From: Nocardia brasiliensis IFM 10847
Lineage (GTDB): Bacteria; Actinomycetota; Actinomycetes; Mycobacteriales; Mycobacteriaceae
DNA length: 64,000 bases
Assembly (NCBI RefSeq): GCF_000710915.1
Contig: NZ_BAUA01000099.1
Location: 1 to 64,000 of the forward strand
Reading direction: 5' to 3'
Below, piece after piece: positions 26,246 through 35,560 of this stretch. The number at the start of each line of letters is the position of its first letter. Within the stretch, counting starts at the first letter, position 1. The notes beneath the pieces were generated by a model that saw only the letters and a program-made list of their open reading frames with translations, was not told the DNA's origin and did not search any database. Position numbers and translations under genes: made by a program.

Positions 26246-26308
26246 GCGGCACTCCTGGAACGCATAACAGCTGGTGACGCACTCGAGCGGGTGACACAGC
26301 GCAGCTTA

Positions 26309-26324
26309 ATGGAAATGGTTTCTG
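26309..26324. promoter_or_regulatory. Candidate Zur-type box
   Basis: TGGAAATGGTTTCTG contains GAAA-TGG-TTTC, partly symmetric like actinobacterial Zur boxes, in the only AT-rich patch upstream of the zinc ABC operon. Match to the published consensus is partial. Confidence 0.5.
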
Positions 26325-26359
26325 TTTCACTTTAGCAACTGTGCGCCGCCGACACGAGC

Positions 26360-26403
26360 CGGGCCCGCCGACTGCCGTGCGCTGACGGCGGCCGACGGGC
26401 CCG
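26360..26403 (-). terminator. Interrupted hairpin after the trehalose-phosphatase/GH15 gene
   Basis: Outer arms GGGCCCG / CGGGCCC (26361-26367 and 26396-26402) and inner GCCG / CGGC form a long stem with mismatches, 20 bases past the stop. No T-run follows on the minus strand. Confidence 0.45.
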
Positions 26404-26422
26404 CAAAACCACGAAGGACCAG

Positions 26423-28993
26423 TTAAACGAGGGCCTCCACCGGCTGTCCGAGCAGCTGCGCACACCGCAGCAGACCGAGGTGGCTGTAGGCCTGCGGGTG
26501 ATTACCGAGCGAACGCTCGGCAACCGGATCGTATTCCTCGCTGAGCAGTCCGGTCGGTCCGGCCACGTCGACCAGCTGGGCGAACAACGCCTCGGCGTCC
26601 GAACGCTTGCCGATCAGCAGGTACGCCTCGACCAGCCAGGCCGCACAGAGGTGGAAGCCGCCCTCGCCACCGGGCAGGCCGTCGTCGTGGTGGTACCGGT
26701 ACACCGTCGAGCCGCTGCGCAATTCGGCCTCGGTCGCGACCACAGTCGCGGCGAAGCGCGGATCGGACGGATCGATCAGTCCGCTCAGCCCGATGTGCAG
26801 GGTGGCCGCGTCCAGGTCGGTGCCGTCGTAGGCGGCGGTGAACGACTGGACCTCGTCGTTCCAGCCCTTGGTCTTCACCTCGTCGGCGATGGTCTCGCGC
26901 AGCACCGCCCAGGCCGGATCGACCTCGCGGCCGAACTTCTGGGCCAGCGTCAGCGCGCGATCGATGGTCATCCAGCCCATCACCTTCGAGTACACGTGAT
27001 GGCGCGGGTTGCCGCGGATCTCCCAGATGCCGTGATCGGGTTCCTGCCAGCGCCGCTGCACCGCGGAAACCATGGCGCGCACCAGTTCCCAGTCCGCGTC
27101 GGGCAGCGCCCGGGCCGGGTCGGTGATGCCCTTGAGTTCACGCGCGTGCGCCAGGCTCGCGATGAGATCGACGATCGGCCCGAACACGTCCAACTGCACC
27201 TGCATGTTGGCCGCGTTGCCGACGCGCACCGGGCGTGAGCCCGCGTACCCCGGCAGTTGGTCGATCACGGCTTCCGGCGGCAGCGTCTCGCCGTACAGCG
27301 TGTACAGCGGGTGCAGCCGCTCGGGACCGGGCAGCGTTTCCAGCACGCGGTGCACCCAGTCGAGGAACTCCTCGGCCTCGCCGAGCGAGCCGAGCGAGAC
27401 CAGCGCCTGTGCGGTGAGCGAGGCGTCGCGCAGCCAGCAGTAGCGGTAGTCCCAGTTGCGCACGCCGCCGATGTCCTCCGGCAGCGAGGTGGTCGCGGCG
27501 GCCAGGATGGAACCCGACGGCGCGTGCACGAGCCCGCGCAGCGTCAGTGCCGAGCGCTTCATCAGATCCGGCTTCAGCGAGGGCAGGTCCAGCGTGCCCG
27601 CCCACTGCGACCAGTAACCCTCCGCGACGCGCCTGCGTTCGAGCTCCGCGGTCTGCGCGGGGCCGAGATCGGAGGTGCCACAGCGCATCTCGAGCACGAT
27701 CGGACCCTGCGAGGGATCGACCACAGCGCGCGCGGAGTCGTGCGTGCCGTCGCTGACGATCTGCCATTCCAAGCCGGGGGAGCGCAGCACCATCGGATCG
27801 TTGGTGCCGAGCACCCGTAGCCCGTTCGCGTCCGCCTCGATGGTCACCGGCACCTGGCCGAATTCGGGCCGCGGCGCGAAGGTCACCACCGCGCGCGCGT
27901 CGCCGGTGATCACCCGGGTGAGGTCGGTCCGGGTCGGCGCCACGTCGTGCGGCAGGTAGTCGACCACTTGCAAACTCGCCCAGCGGGTTTCGACGGTCAT
28001 GGTGCTGTCGATGTAGCGCTGCGAGAGCGGCAGGCCCGCGCGTTCCGGCTCGATGGTGAAGTGGCCGGCCTGCGGCCCGCCGAGCAGATGCGCGAACACC
28101 GCGGCCGAATCCGGTTCGGGGTGGCAGAACCAGGTGACCGTGGCGTCGGGGGTCAGCAGCGCGACCGAGCGCGGACTGGCCAGCATGGTCAGCCGCTCGA
28201 TCCGGGGCGCGCTCGCACCGGCCAGCCAGGTGCGCCGCTCCTCTAGCAGGAAGGCCAGCGCGCACGACACGTCCTCGGTGCTCTCGACGCGGTACTTGGC
28301 CAGGCTCTCGCCCTCGCCGACCTTGATGCCGAGGTCGGGGCCGGACAGAACGCGGAAGGCCTTCTCGTCGGTCACGTCGTCGCCGAGGAACACCGCGGCG
28401 GACGCACCGTGCTGATGGCGGATGGTGTCCAGGGCGGTGCCCTTGTCGGTCTGCACCACGGCCAGCTCGATGACGGCCTTGCCCTCGGTCACCTGCACGC
28501 CGAACCAGCAGGCAGGACCCTGTCTGACCTGGGTCAGCGCCCGGTGCCCGATCTCCGGGCTCGCGTTGCGCACGTGCAGTGCGACGCTGGCCGGTTTGAT
28601 CTCGACCGTCACGCCCGGGTTCTCGGCGGCGACCTGGGTCAGCGCCGTCTGCACCTCTTGCAGTAAGTGTTTGGCGTCGTTGTCGATCGCGTGCACGAAG
28701 CCCACGTCGAATTCCGAGCCGTGGCTACCGATCAGCTGCACTTCGACCGGCAGGCGCGAGAGCGCCGCGAGGTCGCGCAGTGCACGGCCGGAGATGACCG
28801 CCGCGGTCGTACCGGTGAGCCCGGCGAGCGCGCGTAACGCGCTCACCGATTCCCGGTGCGGAAACGCCTTGGCCGGGTCGGACACGATGGGCGCAAGCGT
28901 CCCGTCGTAGTCCGAGGCGACCAAGAGTCGTGGCACGCGCGCGACCGTCGACAGTGCACGACGAAGTTCCAGTGGCAAATCCTGTGCGCTCAC
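26423..28993 (-). CDS. Trehalose-6-phosphate phosphatase / GH15 glycoside hydrolase fusion
   Basis: An 856-residue bifunctional protein. Residues about 1-250 are an OtsB HAD phosphatase (DYDGTLAPI with the nucleophile Asp, VISGRALRDL, FLGDDVTDEKAF). Residues about 260-856 are a GH15 domain of the trehalase/glucoamylase type: GGVRNWDYRYCWLRDAS, general acid candidate Glu658 in IWEIRG, general base candidate Glu819/820 in LLSEEYDP. One chain could both make trehalose from trehalose-6-phosphate and split trehalose or another alpha-glucoside. No signal peptide, so cytoplasmic. No second trehalose gene is adjacent. Confidence 0.92.
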   Translation of the reverse strand: MSAQDLPLELRRALSTVARVPRLLVASDYDGTLAPIVSDPAKAFPHRESVSALRALAGLTGTTAAVISGRALRDLAALSRLPVEVQLIGSHGSEFDVGFVHAIDNDAKHLLQEVQTALTQVAAENPGVTVEIKPASVALHVRNASPEIGHRALTQVRQGPACWFGVQVTEGKAVIELAVVQTDKGTALDTIRHQHGASAAVFLGDDVTDEKAFRVLSGPDLGIKVGEGESLAKYRVESTEDVSCALAFLLEERRTWLAGASAPRIERLTMLASPRSVALLTPDATVTWFCHPEPDSAAVFAHLLGGPQAGHFTIEPERAGLPLSQRYIDSTMTVETRWASLQVVDYLPHDVAPTRTDLTRVITGDARAVVTFAPRPEFGQVPVTIEADANGLRVLGTNDPMVLRSPGLEWQIVSDGTHDSARAVVDPSQGPIVLEMRCGTSDLGPAQTAELERRRVAEGYWSQWAGTLDLPSLKPDLMKRSALTLRGLVHAPSGSILAAATTSLPEDIGGVRNWDYRYCWLRDASLTAQALVSLGSLGEAEEFLDWVHRVLETLPGPERLHPLYTLYGETLPPEAVIDQLPGYAGSRPVRVGNAANMQVQLDVFGPIVDLIASLAHARELKGITDPARALPDADWELVRAMVSAVQRRWQEPDHGIWEIRGNPRHHVYSKVMGWMTIDRALTLAQKFGREVDPAWAVLRETIADEVKTKGWNDEVQSFTAAYDGTDLDAATLHIGLSGLIDPSDPRFAATVVATEAELRSGSTVYRYHHDDGLPGGEGGFHLCAAWLVEAYLLIGKRSDAEALFAQLVDVAGPTGLLSEEYDPVAERSLGNHPQAYSHLGLLRCAQLLGQPVEALV

Positions 28994-29410
28994 GCATCCA
29001 ACCTAGTGATCGGAGGAGTTTTTTCAGGGGCGGGCAGAACAATACTGGGTTGAATTCGCCGCACCGACGCCCGCCGCTATGCGTGCGTTGTGTCTGATTT
29101 TCCGCGCGTTGGGCCGATCTCGCTCGCCGCCGCCGGGATTCGGGTCAGAACGGCGGCGATCGATGACCGCGACGCATGCGCTGCGATCACACGGACGCGC
29201 CGCGGTGCGGGTACGGCTCCCGCAAAACTCGCGCTAACCCGCAGGCGGCGACGGCGAACGGGTACCGTTGCGGAGTTTCCGGCGGGAAGTCGTTTTCGGG
29301 TGTGATCTTCCACACGAGCATGCCGACGGTCCGAAATTTTGCCGGATATGTGCGGGCTGTCCGGTGCCGGGCGGCGTCGTGCAGCGCGCCGAAATTTCCC
29401 GTGCGGAGAA
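28994..29410. other. 417-base region without a recognisable gene
   Basis: Lies between the 5' end of the trehalose fusion gene and the 3' end of kstR. Short open frames on both strands show no family resemblance. The promoter of the fusion gene must be in the right-adjacent part. An AT-richer patch (GAAATTTTGCCGGATATG, about 29333-29350) is the only compositional feature. Confidence 0.5.
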
Positions 29411-30046
29411 CTAGGAGTTCTCGCCGAGCAACAGATCGACGGTGAGTTCGAGGCGCTCGGTCACGTCGGTCGCCGAGGCGCGCCGGGTCAGCCAGGCCAC
29501 CAGGTTCGACAACCACACGTCGCTGATCACCCTGGCGATGGCGAGTTGGCGGTCGGTGGGTTCACCGTCGTTCATGGCGCGGGCGAACAGCCGGTCCATC
29601 ACCTTGCCGACCCGATCGACCTCGGCGGCCGCGGACGCGTCGGCGAACATGAACGCGCGGGTCATCGCCTCGGTGAGCAGCGGGTCGCGCTGCATCATCC
29701 GGGTGATCTGGGTGAGCAGCAGGTGCATGCGCTCCTGCGGCGACTGCCCCGCAAGCGGCTTGCGCTTGCTCTCGATCTGCTCGAATTCGCGCGAGAGCGC
29801 GGACACCAGCAGGTGCACTTTCGAGGGGAAATACCGGTACAGCGTCCCGACTGCGACATCGGCGCGTTCGGCCACCGCGCGCATCTGCACCGCGTCGTAT
29901 CCGCCCTTGGAGGCCAGTGCCAGCGTCGCGTCCAGAATCCGCTTGCGGCGTTCCCGCTGCGCGGCCGAACTCAGCTCGTCCTCGCTCAGCGTGGCGACCG
30001 GCGCCGGACTCGAGTCGGTCGGCTGCGATCGGGAGGGGCTGGCCAT
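29411..30046 (-). CDS. kstR: TetR-family repressor KstR of cholesterol catabolism
   Basis: A 211-residue regulator. The helix-turn-helix AVQMRAVAERADVAVGTLYR and the adjoining YFPSKVHLLVSAL are almost identical to M. tuberculosis KstR, as is the C-terminal block IARVISDVWLSNL. KstR represses upper cholesterol catabolism genes and is released by 3-oxo-cholest-4-en-26-oyl-CoA. The N-terminus is about 20 residues longer (Ser/Pro rich) than the mycobacterial protein if ATG 30046 is used. A perfect KstR operator lies in the divergent promoter, so it is autoregulated. Confidence 0.96.
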   Translation of the reverse strand: MASPSRSQPTDSSPAPVATLSEDELSSAAQRERRKRILDATLALASKGGYDAVQMRAVAERADVAVGTLYRYFPSKVHLLVSALSREFEQIESKRKPLAGQSPQERMHLLLTQITRMMQRDPLLTEAMTRAFMFADASAAAEVDRVGKVMDRLFARAMNDGEPTDRQLAIARVISDVWLSNLVAWLTRRASATDVTERLELTVDLLLGENS

Positions 30047-30142
30047 GAATAAGAGTCCTTTCCGGAAACGTCATTTCGGTACTGGCCTGGGCGGCGGTTC
30101 GGGCTCCGCGGTCGTCTCTTGACTTCCGCACAGCTAGGATAT

Positions 30143-30156
30143 TAGAACATGTTCTA
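30143..30156. promoter_or_regulatory. KstR operator (kstR / fadE34)
   Basis: TAGAACATGTTCTA, a perfect 14-base palindrome matching the KstR consensus TNNAACNNGTTNNA, between the divergent kstR and fadE34 starts, 36 bases before GTG 30192. Confidence 0.95.
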
Positions 30157-30191
30157 GGTGTGGGAGTCACGCCGGGAAGGCGGTACGGAGT

Positions 30192-32345
30192 GTGACCATC
30201 GCCACCACTGACGAGCATAAAGCCGTCCAGGAGTCGATGCGCGGATGGGCCGGATCGGCCCGTCCGATTGCAACAATGCGGACCGATCCGAGCGCCTTCT
30301 GGCGCGCGTATTGGCCCGGTCTCGCCGAGCTCGGCATCTTCCGGGTCGCCGTCGCCGAGGACGCGGGCGGCGCCGGCGGTTCGGTGGCCGACCTGGCCGT
30401 GCTGCTCGAGCAGGCCGCGCACGATCTGGTCGGCGGGCCGGTGCTGAGTACGGCGCTGGCCAATCTGGTCACCGCGGGGCGGCTCGACGAGCAGCAACCG
30501 TGCGGTGTCGCGCTTGACGTCCTTGTCGGCGCGCAGGTCACTGTACCCGTCGCCGGGGACGCGTTGTCGCTCACCGGTTCGTGGGACGCCGTGCTCGGCG
30601 CGGCGCCGGAAACCGCCGTGTTGCTTCCGGTTTCGACCCCGAGCGGGCGACGCTGGGTGCTGGTGCCGCCGGATGCCGACGGCCTGCGCGTGGAACCGCT
30701 CGCGCCGCTGGACCTGAGCACGCCGCTGGCACGGGTGCACTGCGCCGAGGTACGGGTGCCCGCCGAGCAGATATTCGCCCCGGCCCACGCGGTCGAGGAT
30801 CTGCTCGTGGTGCTGGCCGCCGCCGAACTGGCCGGGCTGGCCGGCTGGTGCCTGACGACCGCGGTCGAATACGCCAAGGTGCGGGCGCAATTCGGTCGCA
30901 AGATCGGCTCGTTCCAGGCGGTCAAGCACATCTGCGCCTGGATGCTCTGCCGGACCGAACTGATCCGCGCGGTGGCCGCCGACGCCGCCGCCGCGGTGGA
31001 CGAGGGTGGCGCGGAACTGCCGATCGCGGCCGCGATCGCCGCGGCGATCGCCCTGGACGCGGCCGTCGAAACCGCCAAGGACTGCATCCAGGTGCTCGGC
31101 GGCATCGGCTTCACCTGGGAACACGACGCGCATCTCTACCTGCGCCGCGCGGTGGCCCTGCGGCAACTGCTCGGTGGTTCGGCGCACTGGCGCGCCCGGG
31201 TGACCGAGCTGACCCGCGCCGGGCACCGCCGCACCACCGGGGCCGACCGAATCTTCGCGGCCGAGGGCGTGGCCGCCGTGGACGACGATCGGGCCGGCGA
31301 GCTGGCCGCCGAGGTGGCCCGGATCGCGGCCCTGCCCGCCGACCGGCAACGCGAAGCGATGGTCGAGGCCGGACTGGTCATGCCGCACTGGCCGAAACCC
31401 TTCGGTCGCGGTGCGGATCCGATGACCGGCCTGCTGATTTCGGAAGAACTGCGCCGGGCCGGGCTCGCCGCGCCGGATCTGGCGATCGGCGGCTGGGCGG
31501 TGCCGACGCTGCTCCAGCACGGCAGCCCGGAGCAGATCGAGCGATTCGCCTGGCCGACCCTGCGTGGCGAGGTCGTCTGGTGTCAGCTGTTCAGCGAGCC
31601 CGAGGCCGGATCCGATCTGGCCGCGTTGCGCACCACCGCGAAACAGGTGGACGGCGGCTGGGTGCTGCGTGGCCAGAAGGTCTGGACTTCGTTGGGCGAC
31701 AAGGCCAACTGGGGTATCTGCCTGGCCCGCACCGACCCCGACGCGCCGAAACACCGCGGCATCAGCTACTTCCTGGTCGACATGCACAGCGCAGGGGTCG
31801 AGGTGCGCCCGCTGGTGCAGATCACCGGCGAGGCCAGGTTCACCGAGGTGTTCCTCGACGACGTCTTCGTGCCGGACGACGCACTGGTCGGCGCACTGCA
31901 CAACGGGTGGAAGATCGCCCGCTCGACTTTGTCGACCGAGCGGGTCGCCATGGGCGGCAACGGAATCGGTCCCGCGCTCGAGGAACTGATCGCGAAACTC
32001 CCGGCCACCGGCCCCGGTGCGGAGCTGACCAACGATCGGCTCGGCGGCTTCGTCGCCGAGGCGATCGCCGGGCTCCTGCTCGAGCAGCGGGCCGCCGTCG
32101 CGATGCTCGCGGGTGGCGATCCCGGCGCACAGAGCAGCGTGCGCAAACTCGTCGGCGTCCGGCATCGGCAGGCGGTCGCGGAATTCGCTGCCGAGACGGC
32201 AGGTCCCACCGGTGCGCACGACTCCGAGGTGGTAAAAGAATTCCTGCTCACACGCTGTTTATCGATCGCAGGGGGTACCGAACAGATCTTGCTGACCGTG
32301 GCCGGTGAGCGGATCCTCGGGCTACCTCGCGACGCCGACAGCTAG
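30192..32345 (+). CDS. fadE34: Two-domain acyl-CoA dehydrogenase FadE34 (ChsE3-like)
   Basis: A 717-residue protein made of two fused ACAD domains (about 1-350 and 370-717), the arrangement of M. tuberculosis FadE34 (Rv3573c). Domain 1 has the FAD/CoA end block CIQVLGGIGFTWEHDAH. Domain 2 has LFSEPEAGSDLAALR, LRGQKVWTSLGDKANW and LSIAGGTEQILL. It dehydrogenates a cholesterol side-chain acyl-CoA (3-oxochol-4-en-24-oyl-CoA). GTG 30192 starts VTIATTDEH. First gene of an operon reaching ltp2, under a KstR operator. Confidence 0.93.
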   Translation: MTIATTDEHKAVQESMRGWAGSARPIATMRTDPSAFWRAYWPGLAELGIFRVAVAEDAGGAGGSVADLAVLLEQAAHDLVGGPVLSTALANLVTAGRLDEQQPCGVALDVLVGAQVTVPVAGDALSLTGSWDAVLGAAPETAVLLPVSTPSGRRWVLVPPDADGLRVEPLAPLDLSTPLARVHCAEVRVPAEQIFAPAHAVEDLLVVLAAAELAGLAGWCLTTAVEYAKVRAQFGRKIGSFQAVKHICAWMLCRTELIRAVAADAAAAVDEGGAELPIAAAIAAAIALDAAVETAKDCIQVLGGIGFTWEHDAHLYLRRAVALRQLLGGSAHWRARVTELTRAGHRRTTGADRIFAAEGVAAVDDDRAGELAAEVARIAALPADRQREAMVEAGLVMPHWPKPFGRGADPMTGLLISEELRRAGLAAPDLAIGGWAVPTLLQHGSPEQIERFAWPTLRGEVVWCQLFSEPEAGSDLAALRTTAKQVDGGWVLRGQKVWTSLGDKANWGICLARTDPDAPKHRGISYFLVDMHSAGVEVRPLVQITGEARFTEVFLDDVFVPDDALVGALHNGWKIARSTLSTERVAMGGNGIGPALEELIAKLPATGPGAELTNDRLGGFVAEAIAGLLLEQRAAVAMLAGGDPGAQSSVRKLVGVRHRQAVAEFAAETAGPTGAHDSEVVKEFLLTRCLSIAGGTEQILLTVAGERILGLPRDADS

Positions 32346-32369
32346 TCGACGAGTCAACTGGAGTAAAGC

Positions 32370-33434
32370 GTGGACTTCACCAGGGACGAAGGTCAGGACG
32401 CGGTGGCCGAGGTCGTCGTGAGTTTATTGGAGCGCGAACCGGCCCGGGATATCGCGTTGTGGCCGAGTCTGGTCGAGAGCGGGCTGCTTTCGGTGGCGCT
32501 GCCGGAGCGGTTCGGCGGCGACGGCATGGGCCTGCCCGAGGTATCGGTGCTGCTCACCGAGCTCGCGACCGACGCGGTCGCGGTGCCCGCCCTGCCGACG
32601 CTGGGTTTCGGCGTGCTGCCGCTGCTGTCGCTGCTGCCCGACGCGCTCGCCGAGCGAGTGTTCACCGAGGTGGCGCAGGGTGCGGTGCTCACCGCGGCGC
32701 TCAGTGAGCCCGCCGCGCCGTTCGCGGTCAAGCCGGAGACGGCGGCGGTCGTCGAGGGCGGTTCGGTGCGGATCACCGGTCACAAGATCGCCGTGCCCTA
32801 CGCGGAGCAGGCGCGCTGGCTGCTGATTCCGACCAATTCCGGTATCGCCCTTGTCGATTCGGCGGCCAAGGGGGTGATCCGGGTGCCGTCGCCGGTATCG
32901 GGCGGGATTCCCGAGTGCACCGTGCGGCTCGATCGCGTGGAGATCCCGGCGGAACAGCTGTTGCCCGGCGGTCTCGCGCAGCTGCACCGCCTGGCCGTCG
33001 CCTCGATCGGCGCCGTCGCGGACGGGCTGCTGAAGGGCGCGCTCGTGCTCACCGCCGAACATCTACGCACCCGGCGGCAATTCGGCAGGCCGCTGGCCGA
33101 ATTCCAGGCCGTCGCCCAGCAGATCGCCGACCTCTACGTCGTGTCGCGCACCCTGCATGTGGCCGCGGTATCGGCGAATTGGGCTCTGGCGCAGGATGAT
33201 TCCAGCCCCGAGCATCAGGAGCGGATCGACGACGATCTCGACGTGCTCGCCTACAGCGTGGCCGCGGATCTGCCCGCCGCCATGCAGAAGTGTCATCACC
33301 TGCACGGCGGGCTCGGCGTGGACATCACCCACCCGATGCACCGCTACTACTCACAAGCCAAGGACATCGCTCGCTGGCTCGGCGGCGCATCGTTCCGACT
33401 AGATCGATTGGGGGCCAGATGTTCATCGACCTGA
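32370..33434 (+). CDS. fadE28: Acyl-CoA dehydrogenase FadE28 (ChsE1 subunit)
   Basis: A 354-residue ACAD subunit. It has the C-terminal QKCHHLHGGLGVDITHPMHR and RTRRQFGRPLAEFQAVAQQ but a weak FAD loop, as expected for one half of an alpha2beta2 enzyme. With FadE29 it dehydrogenates 3-oxo-4-pregnene-20-carboxyl-CoA, the last side-chain round. GTG 32370 has GGAG just upstream. The next gene starts 16 bases inside it. Confidence 0.9.
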   Translation: MDFTRDEGQDAVAEVVVSLLEREPARDIALWPSLVESGLLSVALPERFGGDGMGLPEVSVLLTELATDAVAVPALPTLGFGVLPLLSLLPDALAERVFTEVAQGAVLTAALSEPAAPFAVKPETAAVVEGGSVRITGHKIAVPYAEQARWLLIPTNSGIALVDSAAKGVIRVPSPVSGGIPECTVRLDRVEIPAEQLLPGGLAQLHRLAVASIGAVADGLLKGALVLTAEHLRTRRQFGRPLAEFQAVAQQIADLYVVSRTLHVAAVSANWALAQDDSSPEHQERIDDDLDVLAYSVAADLPAAMQKCHHLHGGLGVDITHPMHRYYSQAKDIARWLGGASFRLDRLGARCSST

Positions 33435-34588
33435 CCACCGAGCAACGCCGGCTGCGCGACGAATTGCGTTCGTACTTCGCCGATCTCGTCACACCCGAGG
33501 AAGAGGCGGCGATGTCGGTGAACCGGCACGGCGACGCTTATCGCGCGGTGGTACGCCGGATGGGCCGGGACGGCTGGCTCGGTGTCGGCTGGCCCAAACA
33601 GTACGGCGGGCAGGGTTTCGGCCCGCTCGAACAGCAGATCTTCTACAACGAGGCGGTGCGCGCGGATGTGCCGCTGCCGCTGGTCACGCTGCTGACCGTG
33701 GGCCCGACCCTGCAGCAGTTCGGCACCGAGGCGCAGAAGAGCCAGTTCCTGCCCGGAATCCTTTCCGGCGACATCCATTTCGCGATCGGATATTCCGAGC
33801 CCGAGGCGGGCACCGACCTGGCCTCGCTGCGCACCGCCGCGGTGCGCGACGACTCGGGCGACTGGATCGTCAACGGGCAGAAAATCTTCACCACCGGCGC
33901 GCACGAGGCCGACTACATCTGGCTGGCCTGCCGTACCGGCTCGGTCGAGTCGCGGCACCGCGGCATCACCATCCTGATCGCGGACACCACCGATCCCGGC
34001 TATTCGTGGACGCCCATCATCACCTGCGACGGCGCGCACCACACCAACGCCACCTATTTCGACGACGTCCGGGTGCCGGCCGACATGCTGGTCGGCGCGG
34101 AGAACAAGGGCTGGCGGTTGATCACGACGCAGCTCAACCACGAACGCGTCGGCCTCGGCCCCTCCGGCAAGATCGAGCAGCTCTATGACCGGGTGCGCGC
34201 CTGGGCGCAGCCGCGCGGGGTGCTCGGCGAGACCGAGGTGCGCCGGTCGCTGGGCCGCATCCGCGCCATGGTCCGGTTGAACGAGCTGTTGAACTGGCAG
34301 GTGGCCGCGACCTCGGCCAGTGCCGACCCCGACCCCAACGGCGTGATCGCGGACGCCTCGGCGACCAAGGTCTTCTCCACCGAGTCGTTGCAGGAGGCCG
34401 GTCGGCTCGCCGAGGAGATCGTCGGGCGCTACGGCGATCCGGCCGACGCGGGTACCGCGGAGCTGCTCACCTGGCTGGACCGGCGGACCAAGCAGAACCT
34501 GGTGGTGACCTTCGGCGGCGGTGTCAACGAGGTGATGCGCGAGTTGGTCGCCACCGCCGGGCTGAACCTGCCGCGAGTACCCAGATAG
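33419..34588 (+). CDS. fadE29: Acyl-CoA dehydrogenase FadE29 (ChsE2 subunit)
   Basis: A 389-residue ACAD subunit with YSEPEAGTDLASLRTAA, NGQKIFTTGAHEADYIW and the C-terminal TFGGGVNEVMRELVA. It should pair with the preceding subunit to form the ChsE1-ChsE2 heterotetramer, in which the catalytic residues and FAD are contributed by this type of subunit. ATG 33419 gives MFIDLTTEQRRL; 16-base overlap with fadE28 indicates coupled translation. Confidence 0.92.
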   Translation: MFIDLTTEQRRLRDELRSYFADLVTPEEEAAMSVNRHGDAYRAVVRRMGRDGWLGVGWPKQYGGQGFGPLEQQIFYNEAVRADVPLPLVTLLTVGPTLQQFGTEAQKSQFLPGILSGDIHFAIGYSEPEAGTDLASLRTAAVRDDSGDWIVNGQKIFTTGAHEADYIWLACRTGSVESRHRGITILIADTTDPGYSWTPIITCDGAHHTNATYFDDVRVPADMLVGAENKGWRLITTQLNHERVGLGPSGKIEQLYDRVRAWAQPRGVLGETEVRRSLGRIRAMVRLNELLNWQVAATSASADPDPNGVIADASATKVFSTESLQEAGRLAEEIVGRYGDPADAGTAELLTWLDRRTKQNLVVTFGGGVNEVMRELVATAGLNLPRVPR

Positions 34589-34621
34589 CCATAGCCACAG
34601 CTAGTCGAGAAGGAGCCGCGC

Positions 34622-35560
34622 GTGCCGGAAACCACCAGTCCGGAAGCGATAGTCGCCGCAGCCGAACGGATCAAGGCGGAGGGGGATTGCGCGCGCCGCC
34701 TCGCGCGCGACCCGGTGAACCAGCCGATGATCAACAACTGGGTCGAGGCGCTCGGCGACACCAACCCGATCTACGTGGACGAGGCCGCGGCCAAGGCGGC
34801 GGGCCATCCCGGCATCGTCGCCCCGCCGGCCATGTCGCAGGTGTGGACGATGTTCGGGCTCAACGGATTCCGGCCCGCCGACGATCCGATGGGCAAGGCC
34901 GTCGAACTGCTCGACGCGGCCGGTTTCACCTCCGTGGTCGCCACCGACTGCCAGCAGACCTACCACCGGTACCTCAACGTGGGCGAGCAGGTGAGCGCGA
35001 CCAGCCGGCTCTCCGATATCCGCGGTCCCAAACGCACCGCACTGGGCGAGGGCTGGTTCGTCACCTTCCTGACCAGCTGGCACGTCGGTGACGAGCTGGT
35101 CGCCGAAATGCTTTTCCGGCTGCTGAAATTCGCGCCGGGCACCGGTGCCGCGGCGCAGGCCCCGGCCGGCGAGCGGGTCAAACCGCTGGTCTCCTGGGAT
35201 ACCGAATTCTTCTGGGAGGGAACGAAAGCAGGCGAGCTGCGGATTCAGCAGCTGCCCGACGGTTCGCTGCGGCATCCGCCGATCCCGGCCCTGTGGAAGG
35301 ACAAGTCGGAGCAGACCGACTACGTGATCGCCTCGGGCGAGGGCACCGTTTTCAGTTATGTCGTGCACCACGCGCCGAAAGTGCCGGGCCGGCAACTGCC
35401 GTTCGTGGTCGCGCTGGTCGAATTGGCGGAAGGAGTGCGGATGCTCGGCGAACTGCGCGGCATCGAGCCCGATGCGGTCGAGGTCGGGTTGCCCGTCCGG
35501 GTCGAGTTCGAGCGGCTCGACGAGGACACCACGTTGCCGGTCTGGCAGGTGATCGCATGA
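34622..35560 (+). CDS. chsH2: Steroid side-chain enoyl-CoA hydratase subunit ChsH2 (MaoC-like + DUF35)
   Basis: A 312-residue protein. Residues about 20-180 are a MaoC-like hot-dog half (NWVEALGDTNPIYVDE, GIVAPPAM). The C-terminal part (about 190-312) is a DUF35/OB-fold domain. In M. tuberculosis (Rv3542c) the MaoC half pairs with ChsH1 as the hydratase and the DUF35 half docks the aldolase Ltp2, which fits the gene order here. GTG 34622 follows GAAGGAG. Overlaps chsH1 by four bases. Confidence 0.93.
   Translation: MPETTSPEAIVAAAERIKAEGDCARRLARDPVNQPMINNWVEALGDTNPIYVDEAAAKAAGHPGIVAPPAMSQVWTMFGLNGFRPADDPMGKAVELLDAAGFTSVVATDCQQTYHRYLNVGEQVSATSRLSDIRGPKRTALGEGWFVTFLTSWHVGDELVAEMLFRLLKFAPGTGAAAQAPAGERVKPLVSWDTEFFWEGTKAGELRIQQLPDGSLRHPPIPALWKDKSEQTDYVIASGEGTVFSYVVHHAPKVPGRQLPFVVALVELAEGVRMLGELRGIEPDAVEVGLPVRVEFERLDEDTTLPVWQVIA

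Noticed and set aside
24420..26465. One 681-residue ABC protein
   Set aside because: The upstream two thirds are a shadow of the binding-protein gene; the ATPase begins near 25352.
29562..32219. An 885-codon open frame on the minus strand
   Set aside because: It is antisense to fadE34 and to the end of kstR, has no family motif and shows the Arg/Gly/His bias of high-GC shadow frames.
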